The notes beneath the pieces are model-generated. The model was not told the DNA's origin. It made no database searches and worked only from the letters and a program-made list of their open reading frames with translations. A DNA stretch of 50,091 nucleotides from Oscillibacter sp. GTDB lineage: Bacteria > Bacillota > Clostridia > Oscillospirales > Oscillospiraceae. Both the position numbers and the translations under genes were made by a program. This document shows positions 27,192 to 36,689 of this stretch, piece after piece; positions within the stretch are counted from its first letter, which is position 1, and every line of letters starts with the position of its first letter. The stretch covers positions 1 through 50,091 of the forward strand of contig JAAVZX010000009.1 of the NCBI GenBank assembly GCA_022791875.1, given 5' to 3'.

Positions 27192-27866
27192 TCAGTCTAC
27201 ATACTCGACCCCCAGGGCGTTCAGCTTTTCATCCACCCAGGGACGGGGCAGAGTGCCTTCCCGGGCAATCCGCTCCATGCTGACCACTTCGTTTTCGTTG
27301 AAGGCCCGAACCTTTGCCGCCAGCTCTTCCGCCTCATCGGGACGGATTACGATGACGCCGTCGGCGTCTCCCGCCACGATGTCGCCGGGATGGACGATGA
27401 TGCCGCCCACCGTCACAATGCCGCCGATTTCACCGGGGCCGTTCTTGTATGGGCCGTTGGGCGTGACGCCTTTGGCGTAGACAGGGAAGTCCATTTGGGA
27501 GATGGAATCGCTGTCCCGGATGCTGCCGTCTACCACGATGCCGGCGAAGCCCTGCTTCTCGCAGTAGCGGACCATGATTTCGCCAAAGATGGAGCGGTGG
27601 GGGTCGCCGCCGGCGTCAATCATGAACACGTCCCCGGGCTGGGCCATATTCAGGGCCTTGTGGAACATCAGGTTGTCGCCCTCGGCCACCTTTACGGTGA
27701 AAGCGGTGCCCAGAAGGGGCGCCTTGCCGATGGGGCGGATGTCGTAGCGCAGGGCGGCGGTGCGGCTCATGTTGTCGTCGATGTTTGCCACCGGCAGGCC
27801 CCGGAAGAGTTCCACCAGCTCCCTGGGCGGCCGCTGCATTCTGGTATGGATCCTGCATCCAATCAC
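27192..27866 (-). CDS. RraA-family protein (HMG/CHA aldolase-like)
   Basis: 224 residues. The RraA/MenG-like core has VANIDDNMSRTAALRYDI, the GTAFTVKVAEGDNLMFHKAL region, GDVFMIDAGGD and the active-site GIVVDGSIRDSDSI, whose Arg and Asp match the 4-hydroxy-4-methyl-2-oxoglutarate/oxaloacetate lyase residues. Relatives either act as class II pyruvate aldolases or inhibit RNase E; a Firmicute catabolic operon favours aldolase or oxaloacetate decarboxylase activity (inference). GTG 27866 with GGAGGG upstream. It lies between TctC and a hydroxyacid dehydrogenase. Confidence 0.85.
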   Translation of the reverse strand: MIGCRIHTRMQRPPRELVELFRGLPVANIDDNMSRTAALRYDIRPIGKAPLLGTAFTVKVAEGDNLMFHKALNMAQPGDVFMIDAGGDPHRSIFGEIMVRYCEKQGFAGIVVDGSIRDSDSISQMDFPVYAKGVTPNGPYKNGPGEIGGIVTVGGIIVHPGDIVAGDADGVIVIRPDEAEELAAKVRAFNENEVVSMERIAREGTLPRPWVDEKLNALGVEYVD

Positions 27867-27882
27867 AAAAATCCCTCCATTC

Positions 27883-28905
27883 TCAATCCAAAATTTTCAA
27901 GGTGCTCAGCTTGGGCTGTACGCCCGCATTGGCGATGTATCTGCGGGGAATGCAGTTCCGGTTCACGAGCTGATCCATCAGCTCCACCACCAGGCGGCGG
28001 ACCGCCGCCTTGGAATTGACGCCGTAGAAGGCGCTGTGGCAGGTGAGGACCACGTTGTCCATGGAGATTAAGGGGCTGTCCGCCGGAAGAGGCTCCTCCT
28101 CGAAGACATCCAGTCCGGCAAAGGCGATCTCTCCCTCCTGGAGGGCGCGGATCAGATCCTCCTGGCAGATCAGAGGCCCCCGGGCGATGTTGATGATGGC
28201 GGAGTCGGGCTTCATTTTCTGGAACGTGCCGTAGTTGAAAATGTGCCGGGTGTGGGAGTTCAGAGGCGCGTGGATGGAGAGGATGTCCGACCGGGCGAGA
28301 AGCTCGTCGAAGGATACCAGCTCCACGTCGTAGTCCTTTACGTCCTCCGCGGTCAGGAACGGGTCGCAGGCGATCACCTTTGCCAGGAAGCCGTCGTGAA
28401 AGATCCGGTACATGGGCTTGGCGGAGCCGCCGAAGCCGTGGAGTCCCACGGTCATCTCCGCCGGGCTCCTGGGAGGGACGCCCTTGGCCTTGCGCCACTC
28501 GCCCTGGCGGATGCCCCGGTCGTAATAGGTGATGTGCCGCAGTACGTCCAGGGCCAGGGCCGTGGCGTGTACCGCAAGCTCCTCCACGCAGAAGCCCGGA
28601 AGGTTCAGAACCACTACGCCGCACTCGCGGGCCGCGTCCAGATCCACGGAGTTCACGCCGATGCCGTACCGCTGCACCACCTTCAGGTTCGGCAGGCCGT
28701 ACAGGACTTCCCGGGTAATGGGCGGATTCCCGCAGCCCAGGATGGCGTCCGCCTCCTGGCAGTTTGCAATGATCTCCTCCGGCGTGGGGTAGTGCTTCAG
28801 AGCAACTTCAATGTTCGCCTCGCCGTAGCGCCGTACCAGGCTGTCCAATTCCTCCCGGCTCATAGCGCCGTACCCGCTGTCCACCATGCAGGCTTTCCAC
28901 TTCAT
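27883..28905 (-). CDS. D-2-hydroxyacid dehydrogenase (second paralogue)
   Basis: About 340 residues. The NAD-binding P-loop is altered: MTVGLHGFGGSAKPMYRIF keeps GxGG but reads GFGGSA rather than GxGxxG. The remaining motifs are intact: AIINIARGPLICQEDL with Arg, DVFEEEPLPADSPL with Glu, and a catalytic-position His in NVVLTCHSAFYG. It probably reduces or oxidises a 2-hydroxy acid. ATG 28905 with AAGGAGGGGG upstream is the first gene of the unit and is divergent from the LysR gene. The two dehydrogenases in this operon differ clearly, so they may act on successive or different intermediates. Confidence 0.88.
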   Translation of the reverse strand: MKWKACMVDSGYGAMSREELDSLVRRYGEANIEVALKHYPTPEEIIANCQEADAILGCGNPPITREVLYGLPNLKVVQRYGIGVNSVDLDAARECGVVVLNLPGFCVEELAVHATALALDVLRHITYYDRGIRQGEWRKAKGVPPRSPAEMTVGLHGFGGSAKPMYRIFHDGFLAKVIACDPFLTAEDVKDYDVELVSFDELLARSDILSIHAPLNSHTRHIFNYGTFQKMKPDSAIINIARGPLICQEDLIRALQEGEIAFAGLDVFEEEPLPADSPLISMDNVVLTCHSAFYGVNSKAAVRRLVVELMDQLVNRNCIPRRYIANAGVQPKLSTLKILD

Positions 28906-29055
28906 AGCGTTCCCCCTCCTTGTTGGCAATGCAACAGAAATATACGGCACCTTCAATAAAAAGCCAGCTGTGCCCGCTGCTGTTTTTGTGCTTTTTGATG
29001 ATATTATTGTAAAGGGTTTTTCCGCCGGTGTCCAACCGCTGTTTTTCCATCATTG

Positions 29056-29130
29056 TTATGACTGAAATGTCATAAAGTTCCTCTTATTTTTGGAATAAAC
29101 TTGGATTTTTTGCATTTTAATTTGTCATAA
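29056..29130. promoter_or_regulatory. candidate LysR operator in the divergent intergenic region
   Basis: TTATGAC-TGAAAT-GTCATAA (29056-29075) is a perfect 7-bp inverted repeat, and one more half-site, GTCATAA, occurs at 29124-29130. It fits the T-N11-A dyad pattern of LysR sites. It lies in the 329-nt gap between lysR and the carboxylate operon. Confidence 0.6.
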
Positions 29131-29185
29131 TCAACAGATTTCTGTTATTCTGCGCGGGCTTTATGTACCGGCATTCACTTCGGAA

Positions 29186-29214
29186 TTGACAGGAACAGGA
29201 AAACGGGGTATGAT
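29186..29214 (+). promoter_or_regulatory. sigma-A promoter of the lysR-type gene
   Basis: TTGACA (29186-29191), a 17-nt spacer and TATGAT (29209-29214), 20 nt before ATG 29235. Confidence 0.75.
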
Positions 29215-29234
29215 CGAAAAAAGGGGGCGGCGGA

Positions 29235-30176
29235 ATGCACTTTAAGAACTATGAATACTTCCTGATGATTGCGGAAGAGGGCAGTATCTCAAAGGCGGCG
29301 GAACGGCTGTATATGACCCAGTCTTCCCTGAGCAAGTATCTGAAACGGCTGGAGGAAAACCTGGGCGTGGAGCTGTTTTCCAGAGAGAGCCACCCGCTGG
29401 CGCTGACAGAAGCCGGCGTCATTTACAAGCGCTATGTGGAGGAAATCCGGGGCATGGAGCGGCAGCTCAGGCTGGACTTTGCTGAATTTCAGGAGGGCTT
29501 GTTCGGGCATGTTACACTGGCGCTGACGGAGTGGCGCAGCAGCGTTGTGATTCCCGCCCTCTTTCCCTATTTCAGAAAAAAGCACCCTCATATCACTATG
29601 TCTATCCGGGAGGGCTCCCACCAGCAGATGCAGTTCTGGCTGGAGCACGGGCAGGCGGATTTTGCCCTGATGCACCATCCCAATGATTTCCAGAACCTGG
29701 AGATGGAATTTCTGGCGCAGGAGAATGTGCTGATGGCTGTAAACCAGAGGGACCCGCTGTTGAGAAAGCTGCCTTACGAGCCCCGGCCGGGGGAGGTGTA
29801 TCATCTGAACACAGATGAATTTCTCCTGTTCCGGGACGCGCCGTTCATCATCGGCGTGGAGGGGCAGAACATCCGTGAAATTGTGCTGAATTTCTTTTCC
29901 AGCCTGAATATTGTTCCCAATGTGATTCTGGAGGTGAAGGGCGACCAGACCAAGCAGAATTTGGTAAAGGCCAGCATAGGGAACGCGTTTATGGCCTTTG
30001 CCACCTTTGGCATCAACACCTACCGGGATGATTTGTGCTATTTCTCCATCGGCGATCCGCCCCTCCACTGGAACCTGGCCGTGGCATACCACAAAAAGCA
30101 TCCCCCCAGCATTCAGGCGCAGAAGCTTATTCAAACCATCCGGGAGATTATCGCGATAACACCGAAGGACAGGTAA
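29235..30176 (+). CDS. LysR-family transcriptional regulator
   Basis: 313 residues. The N-terminal winged HTH has YFLMIAEEGSISKAAERLYMTQSSLSKYLKRLEENLGVELFSRESHPLALTEAG, a textbook LysR DNA-binding domain. The C-terminal LysR substrate-binding domain begins at about residue 90 (GHVTLALTEWRSSVVIPALFPYF) and probably binds a carboxylate. It is divergent from the TctCBA/dehydrogenase operon with a dyad operator candidate between, the standard arrangement for autoregulation and ligand-dependent activation of the neighbouring operon. GGGGGCGGCGG precedes ATG 29235. Confidence 0.93.
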   Translation: MHFKNYEYFLMIAEEGSISKAAERLYMTQSSLSKYLKRLEENLGVELFSRESHPLALTEAGVIYKRYVEEIRGMERQLRLDFAEFQEGLFGHVTLALTEWRSSVVIPALFPYFRKKHPHITMSIREGSHQQMQFWLEHGQADFALMHHPNDFQNLEMEFLAQENVLMAVNQRDPLLRKLPYEPRPGEVYHLNTDEFLLFRDAPFIIGVEGQNIREIVLNFFSSLNIVPNVILEVKGDQTKQNLVKASIGNAFMAFATFGINTYRDDLCYFSIGDPPLHWNLAVAYHKKHPPSIQAQKLIQTIREIIAITPKDR

Positions 30177-30208
30177 AGCTGTTTTGGAGTTTTCAATAAA
30201 AAACGTAA

Positions 30209-30243
30209 AGGGACTCTTAGCGGTGCAGCTGCTAAGAGTCCCT
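30209..30243 (+). terminator. hairpin after lysR
   Basis: AGGGACTCTTAGC (30209-30221) pairs perfectly with GCTAAGAGTCCCT (30231-30243). The T-run after it is weak on the plus strand, so termination may be partial. Confidence 0.55.
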
Positions 30244-30352
30244 GTATTTAAGCGCATTGGCAAAACCAACAAATATAAGTGCGAATTTTCGTACAATTTT
30301 TCCGAAAATAAAATGAACCTGGGGCGGTCTTTTATACACTTATATAACGAAA

Positions 30353-30404
30353 GGATTTGTCCCACCTGAAGAGGGTATACAAAGGACCTGAATGGGTCAA
30401 ATCC
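30353..30404. promoter_or_regulatory. inverted repeat in the leader of the SLH-protein gene
   Basis: GGATTTGTCCC (30353-30363) and GGGTCAAATCC (30394-30404) are inverted repeats with one mismatch, ending 11 nt before AAGGAGG of the 30427 gene. It could be a protein-binding site or a hairpin that governs access to the ribosome site. Confidence 0.4.
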
Positions 30405-30426
30405 ACCAAATCACAAGGAGGTTTTT

Positions 30427-32096
30427 GTGAAAACTAAACAAATCAGACACATTACATCCTGGCTCTGCGCCGCGGCGCTGATCCTCACGCTGATCCCATC
30501 CGCATTTGCCTCACAATACTCCCCGGCCTACTTCGGCTACGGCGGCTCCGGCATAGGCTTCTCCGTCCAGTTCTGGCTCTCCTCTGCAAGGGACCGCACC
30601 GACGAGCTGACCCTCAGCGCCTACAGCCCCAGCGGCGAGTTCCTGTCCGAGCCCCAAGCCCATGTGATGGCCGTGGAGGTGGGCAGCGACGTGAAGGAAG
30701 CCTGGAGGACCCTCAACGGGGAACGCTTCGACGGCGTGACCGTCACGGGATGCAGCGTGTCCCTCTCCGGAAGTAGCATCGAGATCCGCGACACCGGCTT
30801 CTCCATGCCCCTGGGAAAGGGGGGCGTGTTCACCAAGGCCGACTTCGGCGGCTATGACGCCGTCCGCTGCTGCCATCTGGACGATTACTGCGCCGATCAG
30901 CCCTATCCCATCATCTACTACTTCCTCCTGGAGGACGGAGCCGGTTCCCCCGCAGACCCCGGCGCGTCCCCGTCCTGCGACCACGCCAACCAGCCCTCCG
31001 GCGCGTGGACCTACGCCACCGTGGAGGCCACCTGTGTGGCCGAGGGCCGCTTCTGCCGGACCTGCAAACGCTGCGGCTGCGAGGAAACCATTTCCACTGT
31101 CCCGAAGACCAACCACACCTGGGAGCAGAAAACCGTGCAGGGCACTGCATACCGGGTCTGCAAGGTCTGCGGTGCGGAGGAGGCTGTCTCCGCGCCGCCC
31201 GCCCAGGCCGCGGAGGACAAGGCCGCCTATGAGACTATGATCGCCTTGAAGAGCCAGTACCCGGAAAATTCGCGCTGGACAAACGATAACTTTTACGAAT
31301 GGAAAGGCGGGATCTACTCCGGCGGCTACGGCTGCGCGGGCTTTGCCTTCATGCTCAGCGACGCGGCCTTCGGAAGCCTCCCGGCCAGGATGTACAAAGA
31401 GGTGTCCTTTTCCGACGTGCGGGCAGGGGACATCCTGCGGATCAACGCGGACAGCCACAGCGTGATCGTCCTGGAGGTTCTGCCGGAGGGCGTGGTGACG
31501 GCTGAGGGGAACGTGGGCGGCTCCGTCCACTGGGGCGGGAAACTGAGCCGGTATTCGGTGGAAACCGCGGATTACCGGATTACCCGCTGGCCCGAGGCGG
31601 GCGCGGCGGAACCGGAGCCGGAAAAGCCCGCTGAGACGCAGAAGCCCGCTCCCGCTGCGCCCGTCACCCCCGTCACGCCTGTAACGCCTGCACCTACGCC
31701 CACACCCACGCCCGCCGCGCCCGTGACGCCCACCGCCGCCAGCCCCTTCGCGGACGTGCCCGCCGGGTCCTACTACCACGACGCGGTCCTCTGGGCGCTG
31801 GACAAGGGGTCACCACCGGCGTGGACGCCACCCACTTCAAGCCCGACGCCACCTGCACACGGGGCCAGGTCGTCACCTTCCTCTGGCGGGCCTACAACAA
31901 GCCCTCCCCCTCCCGGAACAGCAGCCTCATAGCGAAGCAGTACCCCAGCCAGTATTTCACCGACGCCCTGGCCTGGGTCGACACCCGCGGCCTTCTCCAC
32001 AGCGGCGGTCTGAGCTGGAAGTCCCATGCACAGTGCCCCCGTGCGGACGTCGTGTCCCTCCTGTACAGCGCCGACGCCAACAGCATTTATTGGTGA
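30427..32096 (+). pseudogene. SLH-anchored cysteine-peptidase-like surface protein, frameshifted in the SLH region
   Basis: About 555 residues if the frame is repaired. Signal peptide (TSWLCAAALILTLIPSAFA), an N-terminal beta domain, two CxxC pairs (CRTCKRCG, CKVCG), a papain/NlpC-like domain with candidate Cys303 (YGCAGFAF) and His344 (DSHSVIVLEV), a PVTP/PAPT-rich linker and an SLH domain (FADVPAGSYYHDAVLWALDKG). After DKG the frame is lost: VTTGVDATHFKPDATCTRGQVVTFLW continues in another frame to 32096, as if one G were missing from GGGG at 31806-31809. As read, translation ends at 31932 with a nonsense tail and loses wall anchoring. AAGGAGG before GTG 30427. Confidence 0.8.
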
Positions 32097-32112
32097 GGAC
32101 GGCGCTCCGCCC

Positions 32113-32141
32113 TTGCGGCGGGGCGGAATCCGTGGTATACT
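32113..32141 (+). promoter_or_regulatory. sigma-A promoter for nth
   Basis: TTGCGG (32113-32118), a 17-nt spacer and TATACT (32136-32141), 35 nt before ATG 32176. Confidence 0.6.
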
Positions 32142-32175
32142 CTTCGCAAGAATCGACAGAAACGGAGAAACCGCC

Positions 32176-32862
32176 ATGAAACCGAAAGCCGCCGTCAGCC
32201 GCATCATCCAGGCCCTGAAAGAGCTCTACCCCGACGGGCTGTGCTCCCTGCAGTACAAAAAGGACTATGAGCTCCTGTTCGCCGTCCGCCTCTCCGCCCA
32301 GTGTACCGACGCCCGTGTGAACCAGGTGACCCCCGCCCTCTACGCCCGCTTCCCCACCCTGGAGAGCTTCGCGGAGGCCGATCCGGAGGAAGTGGGGCAG
32401 TACATCCACTCCTGCGGGTTCTACAACGGGAAGTCCCGTGATATCGTGGTCTGCGCGCAGAAGCTGATCGCCGACTTCGGCGGGAAGGTCCCCGGGACCA
32501 TGGAGGAGCTGGTGGGCCTCCCCGGCGTGGGGCGGAAGACCGCCAACCTGATCCTGGGGGATGTGTTCGGACAGCCCGCCTACGTCTGCGACACCCACTG
32601 CATCCGCATCACAGGCCGTCTGGGCCTCACCGACGGGTCCAAGGACCCCGTGCAGGTGGAGCGCCAGCTCCGGAAGGTGCTGCCGCCCAAGGAGTCCAAC
32701 AACTTCTGCCACCGGATGGTCCTCTTTGGGCGGGATACCTGCACGGCCCGCGCGCCCAAGTGCGCCGGGTGCCCCCTTGCGGGGGACTGCGACGCGGCTA
32801 AGAAGGGCGGCGTGCCTGGGGAGAAGGAGAAGAAGGTGCGGAAAAAGAAGAGCGGGGAGTAG
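32176..32862 (+). CDS. nth: endonuclease III (DNA glycosylase/AP lyase)
   Basis: 228 residues. Base-excision-repair enzyme that removes oxidised pyrimidines. LLFAVRLSAQCTDARVN (helix with the ring-opened base pocket), helix-hairpin-helix LPGVGRKTANLIL with the catalytic Lys, catalytic Asp in YVCDTHCIRITGRLGL, and the [4Fe-4S] cluster CTARAPKCAGCPLAGDC with the standard C-x6-C-x2-C-x5-C spacing. Length is typical. ATG 32176 has CGGAGAAA upstream; the frame extends further upstream only through the SLH gene end. Basic C-terminal tail KKVRKKKSG is longer than in the E. coli enzyme. Confidence 0.95.
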   Translation: MKPKAAVSRIIQALKELYPDGLCSLQYKKDYELLFAVRLSAQCTDARVNQVTPALYARFPTLESFAEADPEEVGQYIHSCGFYNGKSRDIVVCAQKLIADFGGKVPGTMEELVGLPGVGRKTANLILGDVFGQPAYVCDTHCIRITGRLGLTDGSKDPVQVERQLRKVLPPKESNNFCHRMVLFGRDTCTARAPKCAGCPLAGDCDAAKKGGVPGEKEKKVRKKKSGE

Positions 32863-32878
32863 GATTGCGGAAATGGGA

Positions 32879-32917
32879 GAAGCCCCTGAATGCGTGAGCA
32901 TTCGGGGGCTTCTTTTA
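32879..32917. terminator. bidirectional terminator between nth and the phosphatase gene
   Basis: GAAGCCCCTGAATGC pairs with GCATTCGGGGGCTTC around GTGA and is followed by TTTT; the two genes converge here. Confidence 0.85.
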
Positions 32918-32923
32918 TGGGCG

Positions 32924-33631
32924 TCAGGTGTAGAATTCCTCCAGCGTCTCCAGGCAGAGACAGCCCAGGGGGCCGTCAAAGCCGCAGCCGCAGTCGATGC
33001 CGATCAGGTTCCCGCGGCGGAAGATGGCGTCGGAGGGCGGTTCCCCAGCTTGCTCGCGGAGGAGCTGGACGGGGGTGTGGCCGAAGACGAGGAAGCGGTC
33101 TTGGAAACAGGGGCGGTCCAGGTCTGGGGAGCCAAAGAGGAAGTCGGTCAGCTCGTAGGACTCCAGGGACTTGCCGGGCTCAAAGCGGTTCAGGTTGGCG
33201 TGGACCAGCAGGAAGGCGTTCCCGCCCGCCTCTGCCTGGGCGTAGAGGCTCATGTCCCGCAGATAGTCCAGAATATCCTCCCGGTCCTCCTGGGCCAGCT
33301 GCTTGAGGCTGCGGAGGGTGGGCCCGCCGCCGTTGGCGATCCACTCGCTGAGAGCCGCAATCTGGTCCGCGCCCAGGCGGTCGAGGCTCTGATCGGTGAC
33401 CTCCTCCATCAGCCAGGGGAGGCACATGGCGGCGGTGAACTCGTGGTTTCCCAGAATGGGGACGACGTTGGGGCGGGCCATCATGTCCAGGAGGATGCGG
33501 ATGCCGTCTGGGCCACGGTCGATGACGTCGCCCAGGACGTAGAGGGTGTCAGTGGGGCGGAGGTGGATTGCGCGGAGCATGGCGTCGTATTTTTGGCAGT
33601 TTCCGTGGGGATCGGATAGTACGTAGGTCAT
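32924..33631 (-). CDS. PPP-type metallophosphoesterase (serine/threonine phosphatase or ApaH-like)
   Basis: 235 residues. Canonical metal motifs: SDPHGN (SDxHG), LGDVIDRGPD (GDxxDRG), LGNHEF (GNHE), LLVHAN and VFGHTPV. These define the bacterial PrpA/ApaH branch, which removes phosphate from proteins or splits Ap4A. MTYVLSDPHGN right at the N-terminus and a total length of about 235 fit the protein-phosphatase type. ATG 33631 with AGGGTT upstream. It stands alone between nth and a family B repeat. Confidence 0.9.
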   Translation of the reverse strand: MTYVLSDPHGNCQKYDAMLRAIHLRPTDTLYVLGDVIDRGPDGIRILLDMMARPNVVPILGNHEFTAAMCLPWLMEEVTDQSLDRLGADQIAALSEWIANGGGPTLRSLKQLAQEDREDILDYLRDMSLYAQAEAGGNAFLLVHANLNRFEPGKSLESYELTDFLFGSPDLDRPCFQDRFLVFGHTPVQLLREQAGEPPSDAIFRRGNLIGIDCGCGFDGPLGCLCLETLEEFYT

Positions 33632-33721
33632 GAGAAGAACCCTCCTTTTCTCCGGTGAAGAGGCTGCTCTTTAATATAGGCGGATTGCAGGCTTATCTTG
33701 ACCATTTGGGGGGCGTTTTCT

Positions 33722-33914
33722 GTAGGGGCGGACCTGCGTGTCCGCCCTGGCAGGGGCTGCATATCGCTGGGGGTGCCTGGGTTGCGGGGGAAGGGCCGCC
33801 GAGGGCGGCGGCCCCTACGGAACGCCTGTCGGGGGTGCGGTGGGCGCTGGGGGAAGGGCGGACACATAGGTCCGCCCCTACGGAATGTCCGTCGGGATAC
33901 GGTGGGCGCAGGGG
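33722..33914. repeat. interspersed repeat cluster, family B (second copy)
   Basis: Contains TGTAGGGGCGGACC, GGGCCGCCGAGGGCGGCGGC, GTGCGGTGGGCGC and GGGCGGACACATAGGTCCGC. These are the same modules as at 12927-13210, partly in reverse orientation. The 354-nt gap holds no gene. Confidence 0.8.
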
Positions 33915-33922
33915 CGGGAGGG

Positions 33923-33957
33923 AAAAAAGCGGCACTGTGTTTTGGGTACACAGCGCC
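33923..33957 (-). terminator. terminator of gdhA
   Basis: Read on the minus strand, GGCGCTGTGT pairs with ACACAGTGCC (one wobble) around a 7-nt loop, then GC and a T6 run. It starts 28 nt after the gdhA stop. Confidence 0.8.
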
Positions 33958-33985
33958 GTTGATTACGTGGATTCCTTTGTTTTGC

Positions 33986-35413
<1,428 letters not shown>

Positions 35414-35527
35414 TTACGGAGTCAGGATTTTCATTATATATAGGATATCGGAAAGAGCCCATTTTAGACAAGAAATAAAATAACTAAAATCAAAAAAACC
35501 AGAGGAAAAAATTTCTGCAATTTTCAT

Positions 35528-35566
35528 AAAAAGCAGAACCGCCCCCACAAAAAAGGACGGTTCTTT
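35528..35566 (-). terminator. terminator of the TIGR04255 gene
   Basis: Minus strand: AGAACCGTCC and GGGCGGTTCT pair around a T-rich loop and are followed by GCTTTTTATG. It lies between the family A repeat and the gdhA promoter region. Confidence 0.65.
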
Positions 35567-35625
35567 AGTAAAATTGCCGAACAACGCAAAGCCCCAAGCA
35601 CAGTACCCGCCATCAAAAACAGCCC

Positions 35626-35730
35626 GATCTGCCAGGGTCCAGGGAGGCGCACGCCTCCCTGGTGGGAGTCCAGAGGGCAAAGCCCTCTGGCCGCCGGAGG
35701 CGGGAAGCCCCGCTGGCAGCCCCCCGTCCC
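35626..35730. repeat. interspersed palindromic repeat, family A (full form)
   Basis: GATCTGCCAGGGTCC, CCAGGGAGGC/GCCTCCCTGG hairpin, CCAGAGGGC/GCCCTCTGG hairpin, then GCCGCCGGAGGC and a short CCCCGCTGGCAGCCCCC extension. It nearly abuts the stop of the TIGR04255 gene. Confidence 0.85.
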
Positions 35731-35757
35731 CCCGCGGGGTGCCCAGCTTACAGTCAT

Positions 35758-36525
35758 TCACTCAGGCCCGATAGCCGTACGAAGCCGTTCAGACATAGCG
35801 CCCTCGAAGATGCGTGTAGAGTGAGCGTGGATGGTTTCGAGGGCCGCGGCGGCGAGGGAGCAGGAGACGCTGCCGCTCATGGAGAGGTCGATGTCGAGGA
35901 TGAAGCTGATCTCCTGGTTTGGGTCTGGCTTTTTCTGGGAGGCGATGCGGCCCAGGCCGGAGTGGATGCGGGCCTGGCAGCTGGAGTCCAGCTGGAGGGT
36001 CAGGTCGCAGCCGCAGGAGAGAAGCCGGTTTTCCGACACATCCGGTTCCCGGAGGGGGGCGGTGTAGGCGGAGGTGAAAAGCTCTGTCCAGGGAACCCCG
36101 TCCAGCCCCAGGCGGCTCCTGGAAACCACATTCACGTAGCGCAGCCCCACCCTCTGGAAGCCGCCGGGCCTGTACACCTCAATGAAGGCCGCAAGGGGCT
36201 GGTCCAGACGCCCCGCGAAGGCTTCCCAGCCCGGATAGTCCAGCGTGGACAGGGCGATAAAGGACTGGGTGAGGTTGAGCCGCCACTTGCCGTCCTGGGA
36301 GAGGAAATGATGATTTGGCACCGGCGTCCGGGGCGCGTTGGGCCCGGAGAGGGTCATGGCGTCCTGGCGGCGGACGTACTGGGGAAAGGCGTCCCGGATC
36401 AGCTCCTGGTAGGCGGAGGGGTCCCCGCTGCTGATGGAGAGAATGGTGGGAAAGCGCAGCTGGCAGATTACCTCGTGGACCGGCGCTTTTTGGTAGCGGG
36501 TCCTGGGCTGGTTTGAAAAAAGCAT
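35758..36525 (-). CDS. TIGR04255 family protein
   Basis: 255 residues, no signal peptide. Family layout is clear: an N-terminal YQKAPVHEVICQLRFP, WRLNLTQSFIALSTLDYPGWEAFAGRL in the middle, a FIEVYRPGGFQRVGLRYVNVV block, and a C-terminal ISFILDIDLSMSG followed by LETIHAHSTRIFEGAMSERLRTAIG. TIGR04255 proteins are widespread, of unknown biochemical function, and are sometimes found next to phage-defence or toxin-type genes. Here the neighbours are housekeeping, so no role is implied. RBS is weak (GGAGGTG before ATG 36525). Confidence 0.85.
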   Translation of the reverse strand: MLFSNQPRTRYQKAPVHEVICQLRFPTILSISSGDPSAYQELIRDAFPQYVRRQDAMTLSGPNAPRTPVPNHHFLSQDGKWRLNLTQSFIALSTLDYPGWEAFAGRLDQPLAAFIEVYRPGGFQRVGLRYVNVVSRSRLGLDGVPWTELFTSAYTAPLREPDVSENRLLSCGCDLTLQLDSSCQARIHSGLGRIASQKKPDPNQEISFILDIDLSMSGSVSCSLAAAALETIHAHSTRIFEGAMSERLRTAIGPE

Positions 36526-36689
36526 AAGTCACCTCCACATCGCGTCCATGGGCCTGTGTCTTCCATATTCTCCCTAATTGTATCGTGAATGGGAAGAAAA
36601 GTCAATCCCGCCGGAGAAGTATACAGAAAAGATTCTGTCCGGGAGGCGTTTTTTTAGAAAACGCAGGCATTTTTCTGCGGAGAGGACGG

